Shown: positions 24,124-31,172 of the stretch, piece after piece
Numbering within the stretch: the first letter of the stretch is position 1
How the letters are laid out: every line of letters starts with the position of its first letter
Assembly (NCBI GenBank): GCA_903857815.1
Contig: CAIOGK010000037.1
Coordinates: forward strand, 1 to 31,172
DNA length: 31,172 bases
From: Candidatus Falkowiibacteriota bacterium
GTDB lineage: Bacteria; Patescibacteriota; Patescibacteriia; Patescibacteriales; UBA12465
Direction of reading: 5' to 3'
Position numbers and translations under genes: made by a program
The notes under the pieces: model-generated
What the model was told of the DNA's origin: nothing
What the model saw: the letters and a program-made list of their open reading frames with translations, nothing else
Databases searched by the model: none

Positions 24124-24921
24124 ATGACTATTATACAATCACTTATTCTGGGTTTAATTGAGGGCGTAACTGAATTTCTGCCAATATCTTCAACGGCTCA
24201 TTTAATCGTTTCCGCGAAGTGGCTAAAAATTCCCGACTCTTCATTTTTAACTAGTTTTCTAATCTCTATCCAACTAGGGGCAATCTTATCTGTAGCGGTT
24301 TTATATGCTAAAACAATAATCAAGAACCCTAAATTTATACTAAAAATTATAGCCGCGTTTATACCAACGGCCATCATTGGCTTCACTGTTTATAAAGTAG
24401 TAAAAAATTATTTAATGGAAAGCCTGCCGACCATTGCCGGGGCGCTGATTATCGGTGGGATAGTTTTAATTATCTTGGAAAAATATTTTGCTAGAAAATC
24501 AGCTTCAAACGGAATTATTAAACAACCAAATTATACTGAATTGGATGCTATCTCTTATGGCCAAGCTTCTTTAATAGGAATATTTCAAGCTTTAGCGGTT
24601 GTTCCTGGCGTATCTCGTTCAGCCGCAACTATCATGGGCGGGCTGTCACTCGGCGTTTCTCGAAAAAATATTGTCGAGTTTTCTTTCTTGTTAGCTATGC
24701 CAACTATGCTCGCAGCAACAGTCTTTGATTTATATAAGACTCCAATTGTATTAAACAACCAAGAAATGATTGTTTGGTTCATCGGTCTAGTTACCGCTTT
24801 CATTACGGCTATTATCGGAATAAAATTCTTTCTTAAATTTATTCAAAAAAATAACTTTATCCCATTTGGTTGGTATAGAATAATCGCGGGGGTTGTCTTA
24901 ATCGCCTATATTTTAATCTAA
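24124..24921 (+). CDS. uppP: Undecaprenyl-diphosphatase
   Basis: Integral membrane phosphatase (BacA/UppP) recycling undecaprenyl diphosphate to the monophosphate carrier used for peptidoglycan and surface glycans. The 265-aa protein has the first signature LGLIEGVTEFLPISSTAHL with E13 and E17, and the second PGVSRSAATIMGGLSLGVSR with R165. About seven to eight hydrophobic helices are visible. It is a single-gene unit with its own extended -10 promoter, ending at a terminator shared with the atp operon. It complements murA, mltG and the glycosyltransferases as envelope-precursor genes in this window. Confidence 0.96.
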   Translation: MTIIQSLILGLIEGVTEFLPISSTAHLIVSAKWLKIPDSSFLTSFLISIQLGAILSVAVLYAKTIIKNPKFILKIIAAFIPTAIIGFTVYKVVKNYLMESLPTIAGALIIGGIVLIILEKYFARKSASNGIIKQPNYTELDAISYGQASLIGIFQALAVVPGVSRSAATIMGGLSLGVSRKNIVEFSFLLAMPTMLAATVFDLYKTPIVLNNQEMIVWFIGLVTAFITAIIGIKFFLKFIQKNNFIPFGWYRIIAGVVLIAYILI

Positions 24922-24944
24922 GTTTATACTACATTTAATCGCAA

Positions 24945-24969
24945 AAAAACCGCTTTATGGGCGGTTTTT
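24945..24969. terminator. Bidirectional terminator, uppP / atp operon end
   Basis: Nine-base-pair stem AAAAACCGC (24945-24953) / GCGGTTTTT (24961-24969) with a 7-base loop. It lies between the uppP stop and the stop of the carbonic-anhydrase-like gene, ending both transcripts. Confidence 0.88.
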
Positions 24970-24990
24970 AAATCCAGATTTAAATTTAAT

Positions 24991-25794
24991 CTAATTTGCT
25001 TCTGGAGCAATAAAGCCATCAACAGCAACTCGACCATCGAATTCAGCGGCAACTTCTTCAGCAATTTTAGTAGTAGCTTCTAATTGTTCAGCATCTTTAG
25101 CGGATATGATTAGGTAAAAAGGGTTCTCCTTATCGAATCTTTCACCGAAAGAATGACTTCCTAAAGCAATCCCGATTAAAGCCCTAGTTTCAATCTTTTG
25201 ATATTCAGCGCTTAAACCGAAATCAGAAGCAGAACTGATAAATTGAGGAGGGAAACCTTCTAAATTAGCAACATCGAAACGTCCAGTTCCGTCCATAACT
25301 AAAGCGCGTTCATTATGAACAGCGCATTTAAATTCATCGTGATGAACCTCCTTATAGGCATTACCGGTGTTATGAGCCAATTCTTTGGTGTACTCATAGC
25401 CGTGGTAATCACTATGTTCGCCCGGATGTGCAATCCCGGCTGCACCGCAATTTTCATGGCCACTGATAGTAAGGCCCTTTTCTTTAATGGCCTTTTCTAA
25501 AATCGCCAAATCTTCAAGCCCTAGCAAAATACCTTGACCAGCCAAAGCCATTTTAGGCCCAGAACAAACTCGACCATCGGAACACTCCAAACAGGTTAGT
25601 TCATGGTCAAAAGCTTTCTGAAAACCAGGTAATTCGAAAAGTTTCTCTTCGATTTTTTCACCAGCGTTCAAAGCTTTAACGATTTTATTCTCTTGGCTTT
25701 TTTGCCATTCTTGATTAAACAACTCTTCGTGGTTGTTTTCGTGATTGTCATGTTCTTTTTCCATTGTTTCAGATTTTGGTTTATTATTAAACAT
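24991..25794 (-). CDS. Divergent beta-carbonic-anhydrase-like protein
   Basis: 267-aa soluble protein (from the ATG at 25794; another in-frame ATG at 25812 adds six residues). A His/Glu/Asp/Asn-rich N-terminus (about 11-27) is followed by CSDGR (C71, D73, R75) and SGHENCGA (H113, C116). These match the Cys-x-Asp-x-Arg and His-x-x-Cys metal and Asp/Arg dyad motifs of beta-class carbonic anhydrases, or the cadmium-type relatives with similar motifs. A further KCAVHNERALVMDG stretch (about 156-169) is not part of a usual beta enzyme. It would interconvert CO2 and bicarbonate if active. It follows atpC by 17-35 bases with no terminator between, so it is probably the last atp-operon gene. I chose 25794 for its taaatATG context. 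Confidence 0.72.
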   Translation of the reverse strand: MFNNKPKSETMEKEHDNHENNHEELFNQEWQKSQENKIVKALNAGEKIEEKLFELPGFQKAFDHELTCLECSDGRVCSGPKMALAGQGILLGLEDLAILEKAIKEKGLTISGHENCGAAGIAHPGEHSDYHGYEYTKELAHNTGNAYKEVHHDEFKCAVHNERALVMDGTGRFDVANLEGFPPQFISSASDFGLSAEYQKIETRALIGIALGSHSFGERFDKENPFYLIISAKDAEQLEATTKIAEEVAAEFDGRVAVDGFIAPEAN

Positions 25795-25829
25795 ATTTAT
25801 TTCTTTAAACATACAATTCTTTTATATAT

Positions 25830-26279
25830 TTATTTGCCTGGATTTATATTTTTCAACTTACGCCATTTATGAAGCGCTCTTTCTCTAGCCATTTCAACCT
25901 CAAGCTTAGCAGCGACTGCCGACCAATCATAATGATCTTCATGTTTAGCCTTTTCTTTTGATTCCTCGGCTCGTTTCTTAGCTTCAATAACTTGTACTTC
26001 ATCTAACTCAGCTCCCTTTTCTGCGGAATCAGCTAAAATAACAATTTTTTCTTTTAACACTTCAATAAACCCGCCAGAAACTGCAATAATTTCAGTTTCG
26101 CCATCAGCTAACTTTACTTCCACAACTCCCGGCTTTAAAATAGAAACCAAAGGGATGTGGTCTGGTAAAATTGTGATCTCTCCGCTCTGAGTTGGGGCAG
26201 TAATAGAAACAATGTCCTGCTTTAAAACAACACGTTCTGGAGTCACAATCTCAAATTTAATTGTTTTCTGATTGGCCAT
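25830..26279 (-). CDS. atpC: ATP synthase F1 subunit epsilon
   Basis: Rotor-stalk subunit that couples and can inhibit F1. The 149-aa protein has the N-terminal beta-sandwich (KFEIVTPERVVLKQDIVSITAPTQSGEITILPDHIPLVSIL) and a C-terminal helical hairpin (DEVQVIEAKKRAEESK ... EMARERALHKWRK), a little longer than the usual 130-140 aa because of an acidic/His-containing insert (KHEDHYDWSA). It is 12 bases after atpD. The start context is taatATG. Confidence 0.95.
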   Translation of the reverse strand: MANQKTIKFEIVTPERVVLKQDIVSITAPTQSGEITILPDHIPLVSILKPGVVEVKLADGETEIIAVSGGFIEVLKEKIVILADSAEKGAELDEVQVIEAKKRAEESKEKAKHEDHYDWSAVAAKLEVEMARERALHKWRKLKNINPGK

Positions 26280-26291
26280 ATTAATTATTAT

Positions 26292-27677
26292 TTAAGCTTT
26301 TACCATCTCCTCAATGCCTCCAATCATGTAAAAATCATCCTCACTCTTACCATCATGTTTACCATCTAAAATTTCTTTAAAACTACGAACGGTATCAGTT
26401 AATTTAACATATTTTCCCGGACGACCGGTAAAAGCTTCGGCAACAAAGAAAGGTTGAGACAAAAATCTTTGAATTTTTCTAGCACGACCAACAATTATCT
26501 TATCTTCTTGAGATAATTCTTCCATCCCTAAAATAGCGATAATATCTTGTAAATCTTTATATCTTTGTAAAATCATCTGCACACCACGAGCAACCTCATA
26601 ATGCTCTTGTCCAACAATCTTCGGGTCAAGAATAATAGATGATGAATCCAGAGGATCAACCGCCGGATAAATACCAAGTTCCGACAAAGAACGAGACAAA
26701 ACAACCGTGGAGTCTAGGTGACCGAAGGTTGTTGCTGGGGCGGGGTCAGTTAAGTCATCGGCTGGGACATAAACCGCTTGAATAGAAGTAATCGAACCAT
26801 TTTTAGTTGAAGTAATTCTTTCTTGAAGTTCTCCCATTTCTGAAGATAAAGTTGGTTGATATCCTACCGCTGAAGGCATACGACCTAATAAAGCGGAAAC
26901 TTCGGAACCAGCTTGTGTAAAACGAAAAATATTATCAACAAAGAATAAAACGTCTTGATGTTTTTCATCGCGGAAATATTCCGCAATTGATAAACCAGTC
27001 AGAGCAACGCGAGCACGTGAACCTGGCGGTTCGTTCATTTGACCGAACACCATGGAAACTTTATCAATAACACCACTCTCCTTAAACTCGTTATATAAAT
27101 CATTGCCTTCACGAGTTCTTTCTCCAACTCCAGCAAAAACAGAATAACCACCATGCTCTGAAGCAATGTTATGAATTAACTCTTGGATAACAACCGTTTT
27201 ACCTACACCGGCGCCACCAAACATTCCGACTTTTCCACCTTTAACAATCGGGCAAATTAAATCGATAACCTTAATACCAGTTTCTAAAATTTCAATATTA
27301 CTTGATTGTTCAACAAATTTAGGGGCCGGACGATGAATTCCATATCTCTTTTCTGTTTTTGGTTCTTCGCCACCATCAACAACATCTCCTAAAACATTAA
27401 AAATTCTTCCTAGAGTTTCTTCTCCGACTGGAACGCTAATTGGGGCACCAGTATCAATCGCTTTATCGCCACGGCGTAAACCATCAGTTGTTCCCATGGC
27501 TATACAACGAACTATATTTGAACCAATATGTTGTTCAACTTCTAAGACTAGTTTTTTACCGGCCAAATCTAACTCTAAAGCGTTATAGATTTCTGGTAAA
27601 TGGTCTTCAAAATGGACATCGACCACGACGCCGATAACCTGCTTGACGCTACCGAAATTATTTTTTTGGGTTGTCAT
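26292..27677 (-). CDS. atpD: ATP synthase F1 subunit beta
   Basis: Catalytic F1 subunit (461 aa, normal length). Walker A GGAGVGKT (154-161), GERTREGNDLY, the DVLFFVDNIFRFTQAGSEVSALLGRMPSAVGYQPTL region containing Walker B and the P-site loop, and the C-terminal FLSQPFFVAEAFTG segment are all intact. An active catalytic subunit is expected. It lies 15 bases after atpG. The start context is aataatATG. Confidence 0.98.
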   Translation of the reverse strand: MTTQKNNFGSVKQVIGVVVDVHFEDHLPEIYNALELDLAGKKLVLEVEQHIGSNIVRCIAMGTTDGLRRGDKAIDTGAPISVPVGEETLGRIFNVLGDVVDGGEEPKTEKRYGIHRPAPKFVEQSSNIEILETGIKVIDLICPIVKGGKVGMFGGAGVGKTVVIQELIHNIASEHGGYSVFAGVGERTREGNDLYNEFKESGVIDKVSMVFGQMNEPPGSRARVALTGLSIAEYFRDEKHQDVLFFVDNIFRFTQAGSEVSALLGRMPSAVGYQPTLSSEMGELQERITSTKNGSITSIQAVYVPADDLTDPAPATTFGHLDSTVVLSRSLSELGIYPAVDPLDSSSIILDPKIVGQEHYEVARGVQMILQRYKDLQDIIAILGMEELSQEDKIIVGRARKIQRFLSQPFFVAEAFTGRPGKYVKLTDTVRSFKEILDGKHDGKSEDDFYMIGGIEEMVKA

Positions 27678-27692
27678 ATTATTAAAATTTTA

Positions 27693-28640
27693 TTAATCCA
27701 ATAAAGCATTAGCGCCGGCACTAATTTCTGCAATTTCTGCAGTAATACCAGCCTGTCTAGCCTTGTTATAAAATAATGTTAATTCTTTTACCATATCAGT
27801 CGCCGCTTCCGTTGCCTGATGCATAGCACTCATCCGGGCGCTATGTTCAGAAGCATTAGCCTCAAGCAATGCCTGAAAAATTTGTACTTCCAATAAGCGT
27901 GGAATAATTTGATTTAAAACTTCAACTGGATTTGGTTCAAAAATATATTCATTGGCTGATTGTGAATGCGAATGTTTTTCTTCTTTAACTTTAAGCATTT
28001 CTTTATCAACACTAACTTTAGAATCGCCAACAATACCTAAATATTTATCATCCGACTCTATTTCAATCGGTAAAAGTTGTTTAACTCTCGGAACTTGTTT
28101 AGCAGGACTAATAAAGTCAGTATAAGCAACAAAAACTTTATCATACTTCCCTGCTAAAAAATCGCTAATTGCTAATTTTACAATCGGCGTAACTTCTGAA
28201 GCATCTTTTACTAAATCGCTTTTTGGAAATTCAGCGGCAACTGTTTGATTTTGAGAATATACTAAAGATCCTTTCTTCCCAACAAGAATAAACTCAACCG
28301 GGACTTCAGAATGACTTTTAATTGAATCCTTGGCTTTATTAATAATTGCTGAGTTATAGCCACCACACATTCCGCGATTGGAAGTTACTAAAATAATGGC
28401 GGCCTTTTTTATTTCAGAGCGTTTAGTTAAAAGGGGATGTTGAACTTCATTATCTTTATTGGACATGGCCGATAAATTCAAAACAGTTTCCCAGCTCAAA
28501 TTAGCATAGGTTCTAGTCCTAAGCACTGCATCTACCGCTTTACGCATTTTAGCCGCCGCCACCATTTCCATCGCTCTGGTAATTTTTTTGGTGTTAGTGA
28601 TGGATTTAATTCGACGGGATATTTCCTTGGTTTTTGCCAT
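27693..28640 (-). CDS. atpG: ATP synthase F1 subunit gamma
   Basis: Central rotor shaft (315 aa, slightly longer than the usual 285-300). The N-terminal helix MAKTKEISRRIKSITNTKKITRAMEMVAAAKMRKA and the C-terminal helix (SARMSAMHQATEAATDMVKELTLFYNKARQAGITAEIAEISAGANAL) are typical, with SNRGMCGGYN in the globular part. The extra length lies around residues 205-230 (KVKEEKHSHSQSANEY), a charged His/Ser-rich loop. It is one base after atpA. Confidence 0.97.
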   Translation of the reverse strand: MAKTKEISRRIKSITNTKKITRAMEMVAAAKMRKAVDAVLRTRTYANLSWETVLNLSAMSNKDNEVQHPLLTKRSEIKKAAIILVTSNRGMCGGYNSAIINKAKDSIKSHSEVPVEFILVGKKGSLVYSQNQTVAAEFPKSDLVKDASEVTPIVKLAISDFLAGKYDKVFVAYTDFISPAKQVPRVKQLLPIEIESDDKYLGIVGDSKVSVDKEMLKVKEEKHSHSQSANEYIFEPNPVEVLNQIIPRLLEVQIFQALLEANASEHSARMSAMHQATEAATDMVKELTLFYNKARQAGITAEIAEISAGANALLD

Positions 28641-28641
28641 A

Positions 28642-30162
28642 TTAACTTAAATAATCCAATGTAGCCTTATAATCAATAACTAAACTTTTTATTTTACCCT
28701 CAATTTCTTCGTCGATTTCTTTTCTTTCAATAATCAACTTAGAAAAATCGCTATTAATATCAGAATATTTATACAATCCAGCTTCAAATTCTCTTACTTT
28801 TTCTACCGGAACGTTATCAAGATGACCATTAATTAAAGAATAATAAATCAGCACTTGTTTATCGACAGATAAAGGTTGATATTGGTCTTGTTTAAATACT
28901 TCATATAAACGCTTACCTCTTTCTAATTTACGGCTAGTATCTTCATCTAAATCAGAACCAAATTGAGCAAAGGCTGCTAATTCACGAAACTGAGCTGCTT
29001 CAAGACGCATTTTACCAGCAACCTTTTTCATCGCTTTAATTTGAGCGGAAGAGCCAACGCGAGAAACTGATAAACCGGCGTTAATCGCCGGACGATTCCC
29101 CTTATAAAACATTTCCGGTTCCAAAAATATTTGGCCATCGGTAATAGAAATAACGTTAGTTGGAATATAAGCAGAGATATCGCCTGCTTGAGTTTCAATA
29201 ATCGGTAAAGCAGTAATTGAACCGCCGCCATTTTCTTTATTCAATTTACAAGCTCTTTCAAGTAATCTGGAGTGTAAATAAAAAACATCACCCGGATAAG
29301 CTTCGCGTCCTGGTGGACGTCTTAACAATAAAGAAATTTCACGATATGAGACGGCATGCTTAGATAAATCATCATAAACAATTAAAACATCCTCACCTTT
29401 ATCTAAAAAGTATTCTCCCATCGCACAGCCGGCATAAGGAGCAATATACAATAATGAAGCTGGTGTAGAAGCGCCGGCTAAAACAATAGTTGTATATTCC
29501 ATCGCCCCAGCTTCTTCTAATTTTCGAAGAAGAGCAGCAATCTTAGATTCTTTTTGACCGATAGCAACATAAATACATTTCATGTTCTGGCCTTTCTGAT
29601 TAATAATAGCGTCAATCGCTAAAGCAGTTTTACCAAGTTGACGGTCGCCAATAATAAGTTCTCTCTGACCACGACCAATTGGAACCATCGCATCAATCGC
29701 TTTAATACCGGTTTGAACTGGCTCTTTAACTGAAGCGCGAGTAATAACGCCCGGAGCAATTTTTTCAACCGGATAAAATTTATTAGTTTCAATTTTTCCT
29801 TTACCATCCAAAGGTTGCCCTAAGGGGTCAACAACGCGACCAATTAAAGCTTCACCGACTGGGACTTCTAAAATTCTTCCCGTAGTATGAACTTCATCCC
29901 CCTCTTTAATAGCTGTGTAGTCGCCGAGAATAATCGCACCAACTTGGCTCTCTTCTAAATTTAAAGCAACGCTAGAAACATCGCCCTTATCGGTTTTGAA
30001 AGTTAAAATTTCACTCATCATCGCTTCGGATAATCCGGAAACAAGAGCAATGCCATCAGAAACTTTTAAAACTCGACCGACTGATTTTTCTTTAACTTCA
30101 GCCTTAAAACTAGAAATTTCTTCCTTAAGCTGATCGATAACGAAATCCTTTGTAGTTGACAT
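28642..30162 (-). CDS. atpA: ATP synthase F1 subunit alpha
   Basis: Non-catalytic nucleotide-binding F1 subunit (506 aa). The P-loop reads GDRQLGKT (172-179); the usual form is GDRQTGKT, so Leu replaces a normally conserved Thr, though the Mg-coordinating final Thr is kept. VYVAIGQKESKIA, LIVYDDLSKHAVSYREISLLLRRPPGREAYPGDVFYLHSRLLERA and SITDGQIFLE are standard. It is 11 bases after atpH and one before atpG. The start context is aataatATG. Confidence 0.98.
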   Translation of the reverse strand: MSTTKDFVIDQLKEEISSFKAEVKEKSVGRVLKVSDGIALVSGLSEAMMSEILTFKTDKGDVSSVALNLEESQVGAIILGDYTAIKEGDEVHTTGRILEVPVGEALIGRVVDPLGQPLDGKGKIETNKFYPVEKIAPGVITRASVKEPVQTGIKAIDAMVPIGRGQRELIIGDRQLGKTALAIDAIINQKGQNMKCIYVAIGQKESKIAALLRKLEEAGAMEYTTIVLAGASTPASLLYIAPYAGCAMGEYFLDKGEDVLIVYDDLSKHAVSYREISLLLRRPPGREAYPGDVFYLHSRLLERACKLNKENGGGSITALPIIETQAGDISAYIPTNVISITDGQIFLEPEMFYKGNRPAINAGLSVSRVGSSAQIKAMKKVAGKMRLEAAQFRELAAFAQFGSDLDEDTSRKLERGKRLYEVFKQDQYQPLSVDKQVLIYYSLINGHLDNVPVEKVREFEAGLYKYSDINSDFSKLIIERKEIDEEIEGKIKSLVIDYKATLDYLS

Positions 30163-30173
30163 ATTATTTTATG

Positions 30174-30575
30174 CTAATTACTAATTTTATTTTTTAAACC
30201 TGCTAAACTATTTTTTAAACTTCCATCTAAAATTTTACTACCATACTTTAGAATAAATCCTCCGATAATGCTCTGATCAACTTTTTCTGATAACTCAATT
30301 TTTTCGGCTCCCGTTTTTTCTTTCAAATATTTAACAATTAATTCTCGGGAAATTGAAGTCGCTTCCCTGGCGGTTGTTAATTCCGCCTCAATCTCTTTAT
30401 TTTCGTTATTCCAAATTTCACTAAAAATATTAATTATATCTTTAACTTTAGCAATATCATAATGCTGGCGAAGGGTTTGCACAAATTTAACAACTACTTC
30501 AGCGGCCTCCTTATCAGACTTGCCCTGAACTGATTCATACAAACTTTGTGCGTATTGTTTAACGGATATTCTCAT
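30174..30575 (-). CDS. atpH: ATP synthase subunit delta (short form)
   Basis: Peripheral-stalk subunit (OSCP homologue) joining F1 to subunit b. At 133 aa it is clearly shorter than the usual about 180. The N-terminus (MRISVKQYAQSLYESV) and the C-terminal motif KVDQSIIGGFILKYGSKILDGSLKNSLAGLKNKI are family hallmarks, so the gene is complete; the missing part is in the middle, where the helical bundle end and linker would be. No frame break was seen. Gaps to atpF and atpA are 2 and 11 bases. Confidence 0.9.
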   Translation of the reverse strand: MRISVKQYAQSLYESVQGKSDKEAAEVVVKFVQTLRQHYDIAKVKDIINIFSEIWNNENKEIEAELTTAREATSISRELIVKYLKEKTGAEKIELSEKVDQSIIGGFILKYGSKILDGSLKNSLAGLKNKISN

Positions 30576-30577
30576 AA

Positions 30578-31066
30578 TTACTTAACCAACTTTTTAATTA
30601 AATCGTTATCCTTTTCACTATTCATTTTTTCATTTAAAACTTTTTCAACAGTTAAAATAACCAAACTAGCAACTTCACTTTTAATATCCTTCAGAGTTTC
30701 TGCTTTATCGCGAGCAATTTTTTCTTTTTCTTGAGCGATAACTTTACTAACTTCTTCCTTGGCCTTATTAACTAATTCTGTTTTTCTATCCTCACCGCGC
30801 AAATTAGCTTCTTCCATCAAGATGCTCGCTTGTTTTTTAGCGGCAGCAATTATCTCTTCTCTTTCTTTCTCAGTTAGTGCTAAACGTTTTTCAATCGCGT
30901 CAGCATCAGTTAAACTTTTTTCGATAGTTTTACTTCTTTCCGTCATAGTTTTTACTAACGGTTTAAAGATTAAAAAGTATAAAACAGAAAAAACAATCGC
31001 AAAGTTAATTAACTGAGCAATAAACAACTTATAGTCGATATGAAAGGTAGAAATTAATGATTCCAT
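30578..31066 (-). CDS. atpF: ATP synthase F0 subunit b
   Basis: Peripheral-stalk subunit (162 aa). One N-terminal membrane helix (about 12-34, YKLFIAQLINFAIVFSVLYFLIF) is followed by the KPLVKTMTERSKTIEKSLTDAD region and a long, highly charged coiled coil (residues about 40-150). The order, c-b-delta-alpha-gamma-beta-epsilon, is the standard bacterial one. It starts 68 bases after the atpE stop, the largest gap in the operon, which holds a potential hairpin. Confidence 0.95.
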   Translation of the reverse strand: MESLISTFHIDYKLFIAQLINFAIVFSVLYFLIFKPLVKTMTERSKTIEKSLTDADAIEKRLALTEKEREEIIAAAKKQASILMEEANLRGEDRKTELVNKAKEEVSKVIAQEKEKIARDKAETLKDIKSEVASLVILTVEKVLNEKMNSEKDNDLIKKLVK

Positions 31067-31081
31067 AAAATAAAAATTAAA

Positions 31082-31136
31082 AATTGAAAATTGAAGATTA
31101 ATTAAAAACTAATCCTCAATCTTTCAAGCTTCAATT
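31082..31136 (-). promoter_or_regulatory. Intercistronic hairpin between atpE and atpF
   Basis: The spacer can fold: ATTGAAGATTA (31090-31100) pairs with TAATCCTCAAT (31110-31120) with one mismatch. Outside it, AATTGAA (31082-31088) can pair with TTCAATT (31130-31136), overlapping the atpE stop. There is no T-tract, so this looks more like an mRNA-stability or translation element than a terminator. Confidence 0.4.
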
Positions 31137-31172
31137 ATTTGATACTGAAAGCGATAACGAGCGCATAAATAG
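31135..31172 (-). CDS. atpE: ATP synthase F0 subunit c, C-terminal end (partial)
   Basis: Only the last 11 codons are in the window, reading IYALVIAFSIK then TAA, which suits the end of the second membrane helix of proteolipid subunit c. Identification rests mainly on its position directly upstream of atpF. The gene continues beyond the right edge. Confidence 0.75.
   Translation of the reverse strand, partial: IYALVIAFSIK

Noticed and set aside
28642..30162. Two 60-70-aa minus-strand ORFs within atpA (29028-29231, 29619-29807)
   Set aside because: They are alternative frames within a fully conserved atpA gene and are Leu-rich by codon shift only.
1..31172. Recoded UGA (as in Absconditabacteria/Gracilibacteria)
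   Set aside because: UGA serves as a plausible stop for several genes (for example at 1187-1189 and 16374-16376), and no conserved protein needs an in-frame UGA read through.
1..31172. CRISPR array, tRNA, rRNA, insertion sequence, prophage or defence system
   Set aside because: No spaced repeats, cloverleaf-like segment, transposase, integrase or nuclease gene was found. All spacers are under 120 bases and mostly contain promoters or terminators.

Overview
The window is AT-rich, gene-dense bacterial chromosome: 32 complete protein genes plus one partial gene at the right edge, with no gene-free stretch over 300 bases. UGA is used as a normal stop. Features that suggest a Candidate Phyla Radiation (Patescibacteria) genome are: compact genes, few Shine-Dalgarno sites, many single-TM envelope proteins of unknown role, a DUF3160 protein, tandem GT2 glycosyltransferases, and a dTTP salvage cassette with no de novo nucleotide genes around it. 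This placement is inference from gene content; no rRNA, tRNA, CRISPR array, transposon or phage gene was seen.

Left to right. (1) 8-1189, plus: ebfC-recR and a small basic membrane protein. (2) 1228-1536, minus: rplU alone. It faces away from murA, a PEGA-domain envelope protein and a 110-residue orphan (1739-4712, plus); the two transcripts appear to start from overlapping promoters at about 1623-1666. (3) 4762-8687, minus: a tight operon of a DUF167 protein, three GT2 glycosyltransferases and galU, for surface glycan synthesis. (4) 8825-14086, plus: dCMP deaminase, a two-domain ThyX-like protein, a P-loop NMP-kinase-like protein and a thymidylate kinase-dUTPase fusion, which together cover dCMP/dUTP to dUMP to dTMP to dTDP, then gatB. 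(5) 14116-18182, minus: a GT-C membrane glycosyltransferase, miaB and miaA (ms2i6A37 tRNA modification). (6) 18245-20242, plus: a second large GT-C-like membrane protein, divergent from the first. (7) 20245-24025, minus: a cytidylyltransferase-like protein, mltG and a membrane-anchored DUF3160 protein. (8) 24124-24921, plus: uppP. (9) 24991-31172, minus: atpE(partial)-F-H-A-G-D-C followed directly by a divergent beta-carbonic-anhydrase-like protein, apparently the last gene of the atp operon.

Regulatory layout is compact. Four of the five tail-to-tail junctions carry a bidirectional hairpin terminator, sometimes overlapping the stop codon. At least three head-to-head junctions carry back-to-back sigma70-like promoters whose elements overlap. 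By hand count, 27 of 32 chosen start codons have T at position -1 (ATATG or TTATG), while clear Shine-Dalgarno sequences precede only two genes.

The most interesting items are the dTTP cassette with the Tmk-dUTPase fusion, the two-domain ThyX in which the usual signature motif appears split between the two halves, the start-codon context, and the carbonic-anhydrase-like gene attached to the ATP synthase operon.
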